Assembly: GCA_903904635.1 (NCBI GenBank)
Contig: CAIVDH010000301.1
Coordinates: forward strand, 1 to 11,228
DNA: 11,228 nt
Reading direction: 5' to 3'
From: an uncultured Burkholderiales bacterium
GTDB taxonomy: Bacteria; Pseudomonadota; Gammaproteobacteria; Burkholderiales; Burkholderiaceae_D
Shown: in pieces, positions 6,285 to 11,228 of the stretch
Numbering within the stretch: position 1 is the stretch's first letter
Layout: each line of letters opens with the position of its first letter
The notes under the pieces: generated by a model
The model's database searches: none
Told to the model about the DNA's origin: nothing
The model's input: only the letters and a program-made list of their open reading frames with translations
Translations under genes and position numbers: made by a program

Positions 6285-8354
6285 TTAGCCTATCCAGCCG
6301 GTAGAAGACAACAGCGGCACAATCAACAGTGCAACGATATTGATAATCTTAATGAGCGGATTAACTGCAGGACCGGCCGTGTCCTTGTAAGGATCGCCCA
6401 CGGTATCACCCGTAACGGCAGCTTTGTGCGCTTCGCTTCCCTTGCCGCCGTGATGACCATCTTCGATGTATTTCTTTGCATTGTCCCAGGCACCACCACC
6501 TGTACACATAGAAATCGCAACGAAAAGACCTGTCACAATCGTACCCATTAGCAGACCGCCCAGCGCCTTAGGCCCCAGCACCAGTCCAACCACAATCGGC
6601 ACCACCACTGGCAACAAAGATGGAATCATCATTTCCTTGATCGCAGCAGCAGTCAGCATGTCGACCGCCTTGCCATATTCCGGCTTGGACGTGCCTTCCA
6701 TAATGCCCGGGATTTCGCGGAACTGACGACGTACCTCTTCCACCACCGAGCCCGCTGCACGACCGACTGCTTCCATCGCCATCGCACCAAACAGGAAGGG
6801 AATCAGGCCACCGATGAACAAGCCCACGATGACTTTCGGATCAGACAGATCAAAGGTCACAGCAATACCGCGTGCTTCCAGCGCATGCGTATAGTCGGCA
6901 AACAAGACCAATGCCGCCAGACCGGCAGAACCGATTGCATAACCCTTGGTGACAGCCTTGGTGGTGTTGCCCACCGCATCCAGCGGATCGGTAATGTTAC
7001 GCACACTGTCAGGCAGATTGGCCATCTCGGCAATACCACCCGCATTATCCGTAATCGGACCATACGCATCCAAGGCCACCACAATACCTGCCATGCTCAG
7101 CATCGAAGTCGCTGCTGTAGCAATACCGTACAAACCGGCCAGATCATATGAAACCCAAATGCCACCGCAGACAAACAACACAGGCCAGGCAGTCGATTTC
7201 ATCGAGATGCCAATACCAGCAATAATGTTGGTCGCATGGCCAGTGGTAGATGCTTGCGCAATATGCTTGACCGGTGCGAAATCTGTACCGGTGTAGTACT
7301 CAGTAATCCAGACCATCGCCGCCGTCAATATCAGGCCCACGATACATGACCCAAACAATGCCATGCCTGTAATCGTGCCGCCGGACTCCAACTGCAGTGG
7401 TACTGGAAACAGCTGCACTGATACGAAGTAAAAAGCTATCAATGACAGTACACCGGCAACTATGAGCCCTTTATAAAGCGCAGGCATCACATTTTTCATA
7501 TCAGGCTGCGCCTTGACGAACATCACGCCAATAATGGAAGCAATAATCGAGACGCCACCCAAAATCATCGGATAGATCACTGCCAGACCACGGCTGTCAC
7601 CTGCCATCAGCAATGCACCCAAAGCCATGGTGGCAATCAGCGTCACTGCATAGGTTTCGAACAAGTCAGCAGCCATACCAGCGCAGTCACCAACGTTGTC
7701 GCCAACGTTATCAGCGATAACGGCTGGATTACGCGGATCATCCTCGGGAATGCCGGCTTCGACTTTGCCCACCAGATCGGCACCAACGTCAGCACCTTTG
7801 GTGAAGATACCGCCACCCAAACGCGCAAAAATTGAGATCAGTGAAGAACCGAATGCAAAACCCAGTAAAGGCTTGAGCGTTTCAGGATCAGGTGAAGTCA
7901 GGCCGCCTATCGCATAAAAGAATAGCGAGACACCTAACAGCCCCAGGCCCACCACCAACATACCGGTAATGGCGCCGCCACGAAAGGCTACATCCAGCGC
8001 AGGTCCGATACCTTTAGTGGCAGCCTGTGCAGTACGCACATTAGCGCGCACCGACACATTCATACCGATAAAGCCGCAAGCACCTGAGAGTACGGCGCCC
8101 AGCACAAAACCGGCAGCCGTAATAAGCCCAAGCGGAGAAATACCGATCAGGATAGCCAGTATCACACCGACAATCGCAATCGTCCGATACTGACGCGCCA
8201 GATAAGCTGCCGCACCCTGTTGTATCGCCAAAGCGATTTCCTGCATCCTCGCATTACCCGCATCCTGGCTCAGAATCCAGCTACGAGAAATCAAACCGTA
8301 GATAACGGCAATAAGACCGCACACTACAGCAAACCACAAGCCTGTTGACGCCAT
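6285..8354 (-). CDS. hppA: K+-insensitive H+-translocating membrane pyrophosphatase
   Basis: HppA hydrolyses pyrophosphate and uses the energy to pump protons across the cytoplasmic membrane. The 689-residue product is strongly hydrophobic, with about 16 expected transmembrane helices. The pyrophosphate/Mg2+ site is shown by [27 protein letters not shown] (184-210, key residues Asp189, Asp193, Lys197, Glu199, Asp205, Asp206), DNVGDNVGD (215-223), [15 protein letters not shown] (429-443), and the C-terminal [17 protein letters not shown] (649-665). The segment [10 protein letters not shown] (462-471) has Lys466 and Thr469 where K+-dependent enzymes have Ala and, usually, Gly. This marks the K+-independent subclass, whose known members pump H+ only. 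The frame extends upstream to 8375, but ATG 8354 is chosen because GGAGGAG (8359-8365) precedes it at ideal distance and the family's N-terminus fits. It is flanked by the adk terminator upstream and its own terminator downstream, so it is monocistronic. Confidence 0.98.
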   Translation of the reverse strand: MASTGLWFAVVCGLIAVIYGLISRSWILSQDAGNARMQEIALAIQQGAAAYLARQYRTIAIVGVILAILIGISPLGLITAAGFVLGAVLSGACGFIGMNVSVRANVRTAQAATKGIGPALDVAFRGGAITGMLVVGLGLLGVSLFFYAIGGLTSPDPETLKPLLGFAFGSSLISIFARLGGGIFTKGADVGADLVGKVEAGIPEDDPRNPAVIADNVGDNVGDCAGMAADLFETYAVTLIATMALGALLMAGDSRGLAVIYPMILGGVSIIASIIGVMFVKAQPDMKNVMPALYKGLIVAGVLSLIAFYFVSVQLFPVPLQLESGGTITGMALFGSCIVGLILTAAMVWITEYYTGTDFAPVKHIAQASTTGHATNIIAGIGISMKSTAWPVLFVCGGIWVSYDLAGLYGIATAATSMLSMAGIVVALDAYGPITDNAGGIAEMANLPDSVRNITDPLDAVGNTTKAVTKGYAIGSAGLAALVLFADYTHALEARGIAVTFDLSDPKVIVGLFIGGLIPFLFGAMAMEAVGRAAGSVVEEVRRQFREIPGIMEGTSKPEYGKAVDMLTAAAIKEMMIPSLLPVVVPIVVGLVLGPKALGGLLMGTIVTGLFVAISMCTGGGAWDNAKKYIEDGHHGGKGSEAHKAAVTGDTVGDPYKDTAGPAVNPLIKIINIVALLIVPLLSSTGWIG

Positions 8355-8358
8355 ATGT

Positions 8359-8365
8359 CTCCTCC
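8359..8365 (-). promoter_or_regulatory. Strong ribosome binding site of hppA
   Basis: GGAGGAG on the minus strand ends four bases before ATG 8354 and is the best Shine-Dalgarno sequence in the window. It rules out the upstream in-frame codon at 8375 as the start. Confidence 0.85.
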
Positions 8366-8518
8366 AAAAGTTCACGACAATTTTTTAACTTCATCATTCA
8401 TCAATGCACCAGCGAACTTGCCAGAATTAACCTGACCGGATCACTGCTGTTGTGAATTCTTTTTACTGCAAAAAATTTCGCAACACACGAGCTTGATTTA
8501 GAAGCCCTATCAAAATGA

Positions 8519-8600
8519 GCGCCGACTAGCGGCGCGGTCGCTGGCAAGGCGGGGACGCCGCAGACAGGTCAGTCGTACGGCAAGGCATCCCCAACGCAGC
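8519..8600. repeat. GC-rich structured block, probable dispersed intergenic repeat
   Basis: The block stands out from its AT-rich surroundings. A 6-bp stem gcgccg (8519-8524) / cggcgc (8530-8535) is followed by two copies of a GGCAAGGC...CGCAG unit, at 8543-8563 and 8579-8599. The middle of the first unit (ggggacgcc, 8551-8559) can pair with ggcatcccc (8583-8591) in the second, with one mismatch that would be G·U on the minus-strand RNA. Similar 'tgcgttg...ccttgccgtac' elements occur between genes in Burkholderiales as I recall them, but I cannot confirm copies elsewhere from this window. Confidence 0.45.
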
Positions 8601-8665
8601 CAGTGGCATTTTTATAGCGCTTCTTATATTTTTATCTCGTGAAAACCCACACAACTTATTAACAT

Positions 8666-8694
8666 AAAAAAAGGCGGACATTCAGTCCGCCTTT
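8666..8694 (-). terminator. Intrinsic terminator of adk
   Basis: A perfect 10-bp stem, aaaggcggac (8670-8679) and gtccgccttt (8685-8694), closes a 5-nt loop. On the minus strand it ends in a run of seven T (8672-8666). It begins 14 bases after the adk stop codon, so adk and hppA are separate transcripts. Confidence 0.93.
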
Positions 8695-8707
8695 CTCGAA
8701 ACTATCA

Positions 8708-9370
<663 letters not shown>

Positions 9371-9390
9371 TTACCTATTTTTTAACATCA

Positions 9391-9423
9391 TCACCACAGC
9401 AGCGAATCAAGACCCGCCTGCAT
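9391..9423 (-). CDS. Possible 10-codon leader peptide upstream of adk
   Basis: The frame ATG (9423) to TGA (9391) encodes MQAGLDSLLW. It is preceded by a good GAGGAG ribosome site (9433-9438) with nine bases of spacing, and it lies 29 bases before the adk start. Directly after it, ATGATG opens a six-codon frame (MMLKNR) whose stop overlaps the adk ribosome site. Translational coupling is possible, but such a short frame may be fortuitous. Confidence 0.2.
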   Translation of the reverse strand: MQAGLDSLLW

Positions 9424-9599
9424 CGTGATTGTCTCCTCACCAGCTTGCCCGAAACTTACCACAGAATCTTATCACCCCAGTAAAACCCGGAATTAACAGA
9501 TTGGTTAGACGCACAGGCAAAACTGTCACCGCAAAGCATACAAGAACTTAACGCATCACCACTTGATTAATTAAATAGCCAAATAAAATCAGTGACTTA

Positions 9600-9628
9600 C
9601 AAAAAAATCAGCAGGCCAGCAGGCCTGC
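9600..9628 (-). terminator. Intrinsic terminator of gabD
   Basis: A perfect 7-bp GC-rich stem, gcaggcc (9611-9617) and ggcctgc (9622-9628), with a 4-nt loop is followed on the minus strand by TGA and then seven T (9607-9601). The stem begins six bases after the gabD stop codon. Confidence 0.9.
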
Positions 9629-9634
9629 CACGCC

Positions 9635-11128
9635 TTAATGCGCAGGCGGTTTTTCCTTGATGTCGCCTATGCAAAGATATTTCATCTCCACATAATCTTC
9701 TATGCCGTGGCGCGAACCTTCGCGCCCCAGGCCCGATTGTTTGATACCACCAAAAGGTGCCTCAGCCGTAGAAATAAGACCCGTATTAATACCGACCATG
9801 CCATATTCCAGCGCCTCACCCACTCTGAAAATACGACCGATATCGCGTGTATAAAAATAACTGGCCAATCCAAACTCCGTATTATTAGCCAGCGCAATCG
9901 CTTCTTGCTCCGTTTTAAAGCGAAACACTGGTGCCACCGGACCAAATGTCTCTTCTCTGGCGCAGCGCATATCCGCAGTGACATTAGCCAGCACAGTCGG
10001 CTGATAAGCATGCTTACCTTCACGCTGACCACCTGTCATCACCTTCGCGCCTTTGGCGATAGCATCAGCAACATGCGATTCGATTTTTTCTAGTGCCTGC
10101 GCATCAATCATCGGGCCTTGCTGCACGCCCGCATCAAATCCATTGCCAACCTTAATCGCGCGCGCCTTTGCAGTCAGCTTCTCGACAAATTTATCGTACA
10201 CACTGTCTTGCACATAAAACCGATTAGCGCACACACAAGTCTGACCAGCATTACGATATTTACTCACCAGCGCACCTTCGACTGCGCTATCCAGATCAGC
10301 ATCATCAAACACAATAAATGGCGCATTGCCGCCCAGCTCCAGCGAAATTTTCTTAATCGTGGGCGCACACTGCGCAGCCAGAATACGACCAACTTCCGTT
10401 GAGCCTGTAAACGACATATGGCGAATCTTGTCGCTACTGCAAAGCAGCTTACCTATCGCAATAGAACGCTCACTGTCTGCAGTGAGCACATTCAACACAC
10501 CCGGCGGCATGCCGGCGCGCTGTGCCAATTCAGCTAACGCCAGCGCAGACAGCGGCGTCTGTTCAGCCGGCTTAATCACCACCGTACAACCTGCCGCCAG
10601 TGCAGGTGCCACCTTACGCGTAATCATCGCCAGCGGAAAATTCCAGGGCGTGATCGCTGCACACACACCGACCGGCTGCTTCAACACCAGTAAGCGACGA
10701 TTCTGATCTGTGGTCGGAATGCTCTCGCCATAAATACGGCGACCTTCCTCAGCAAACCATTCAATAAAGCTCGCGCCATACATCACCTCACCTTTGGCTT
10801 CAGCCAAAGGCTTGCCCTGCTCAGCCGTCATGATGCGCGCCAGATCATCCGCATGCTCAATCTGCAGGCGATACCATGCCATCAAAATTGCAGCGCGTTC
10901 TTTGGCAGTCTTCTCACGCCAGCTCACCCACGCCAACTCTGCCGCGTCGATTGCCAGCAGCGCTTCTTTATCTGTGAGGTTAGCCACGCTCGCAATCACC
11001 ACGCCCGTAGCAGGGTCTTGAACATCAAACTTAGCCTGACCTGCGAGCCACTGGCCATTCACATACGCATCCGTACGCAAGAGCGTTGGATCATTTAGCA
11101 AAGATAAAGGATGGTCTTTCAGATTCAT
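9635..11128 (-). CDS. gabD: Succinate-semialdehyde dehydrogenase (aldehyde dehydrogenase family)
   Basis: GabD oxidises succinate semialdehyde to succinate, the last step of GABA and related degradation routes, feeding the TCA cycle. The 497-residue protein has PWNFP (161-165, Asn163), KPAEQTP (186-192), FTGSTEVGR (240-248), LELGGNAPFIVFDDAD (263-278) with general base Glu264, GQTCVCANR (295-303) with catalytic Cys298 and neighbouring Cys300, and EETFGPV (392-398). Most of these, and the ending APFGGIKQSGLGREGS (457-472), follow E. coli GabD closely. E. coli GabD has Ser in KPASQTP, where it contacts the NADP 2'-phosphate. Here the residue is Glu189, as in NAD-linked aldehyde dehydrogenases, so cofactor preference may differ. 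Glutarate-semialdehyde dehydrogenase is an alternative activity. The ATG start gives a typical GabD N-terminus but lacks a clear ribosome site. A good -10-like TATACT lies about 45 bases upstream with a poor -35. No gabT or other partner is in the window. Confidence 0.93.
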   Translation of the reverse strand: MNLKDHPLSLLNDPTLLRTDAYVNGQWLAGQAKFDVQDPATGVVIASVANLTDKEALLAIDAAELAWVSWREKTAKERAAILMAWYRLQIEHADDLARIMTAEQGKPLAEAKGEVMYGASFIEWFAEEGRRIYGESIPTTDQNRRLLVLKQPVGVCAAITPWNFPLAMITRKVAPALAAGCTVVIKPAEQTPLSALALAELAQRAGMPPGVLNVLTADSERSIAIGKLLCSSDKIRHMSFTGSTEVGRILAAQCAPTIKKISLELGGNAPFIVFDDADLDSAVEGALVSKYRNAGQTCVCANRFYVQDSVYDKFVEKLTAKARAIKVGNGFDAGVQQGPMIDAQALEKIESHVADAIAKGAKVMTGGQREGKHAYQPTVLANVTADMRCAREETFGPVAPVFRFKTEQEAIALANNTEFGLASYFYTRDIGRIFRVGEALEYGMVGINTGLISTAEAPFGGIKQSGLGREGSRHGIEDYVEMKYLCIGDIKEKPPAH

Positions 11129-11228
11129 TTTTATAGGCCTGTCGGTTCAGCGTTAATCAAAATCGAGGACAGTATAACCGCACCTGAAATCATGCCTGTC
11201 AGTGCAACATGAAAGCTGCCGATAGATA

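Larger units (their letters stand above)
8355..8707. other. Intergenic region between adk and hppA
   Basis: These 353 bases contain, in the direction of transcription, the adk terminator (8666-8694), an AT-rich stretch, a GC-rich structured block (8519-8600), and then about 150 bases of lower-GC leader up to hppA. I see no coding frame. The hppA promoter must lie here, but no -35/-10 pair stands out. The block's position leaves open whether it is part of the hppA leader RNA. Confidence 0.7.

Noticed and set aside
11129..11228. Possible gabD promoter (TATACT) and repeated GACAGGC heptamers
   Set aside because: The -10 is good but the only -35-like hexamers are spaced about 19-20 bp, and the heptamer pair is too short to separate from chance.

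Overview
The window carries nine protein-coding genes, all on the minus strand, so transcription runs from high to low coordinates. Base composition is moderate, with about half G+C by eye. Gene content and protein sequences point to a betaproteobacterium of the Burkholderiales, perhaps near the Oxalobacteraceae. Supporting points are an HSD10-type 3-hydroxyacyl-CoA dehydrogenase near adk, an RsmB-type RNA methyltransferase directly after purN, a K+-insensitive H+-pyrophosphatase, and GabD. The taxon is an inference from gene neighbourhood and protein style. No marker here fixes it.

Reading in the direction of transcription: gabD (9635-11128), a succinate-semialdehyde dehydrogenase, ends in a clear intrinsic terminator. 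After a 273-bp leader comes adk (8708-9361), also closed by a strong terminator. A 353-bp gap follows, holding a GC-rich structured block that looks like a dispersed intergenic repeat. Then comes hppA (6285-8354), a proton-pumping pyrophosphatase with its own strong ribosome site and terminator. Next are a short-chain dehydrogenase (5364-6122) and a patatin-like lipid hydrolase (4059-5282), which may share a transcript. A 326-bp AT-rich gap separates these from a barstar-family protein (3280-3732). purN (2560-3180), an RsmB/NOP-type m5C RNA methyltransferase (1185-2492) and an MscS-type channel (1-1135, cut by the window edge) follow closely and probably form one operon.

The genes are mostly housekeeping and central metabolism: adenylate balance (Adk), pyrophosphate recycling with energy capture (HppA), purine synthesis (PurN), rRNA or tRNA modification, GABA or succinate-semialdehyde oxidation, acyl-CoA and lipid turnover, and osmotic protection. 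No phage, transposon, CRISPR array, tRNA or rRNA gene was seen. I found no convincing new multi-gene system. The points most worth a second look are the barstar homologue with no ribonuclease partner beside it, the structured repeat upstream of hppA, the paired AT-rich elements upstream of the barstar gene, a possible leader peptide before adk, and the cofactor-deciding residue in GabD.
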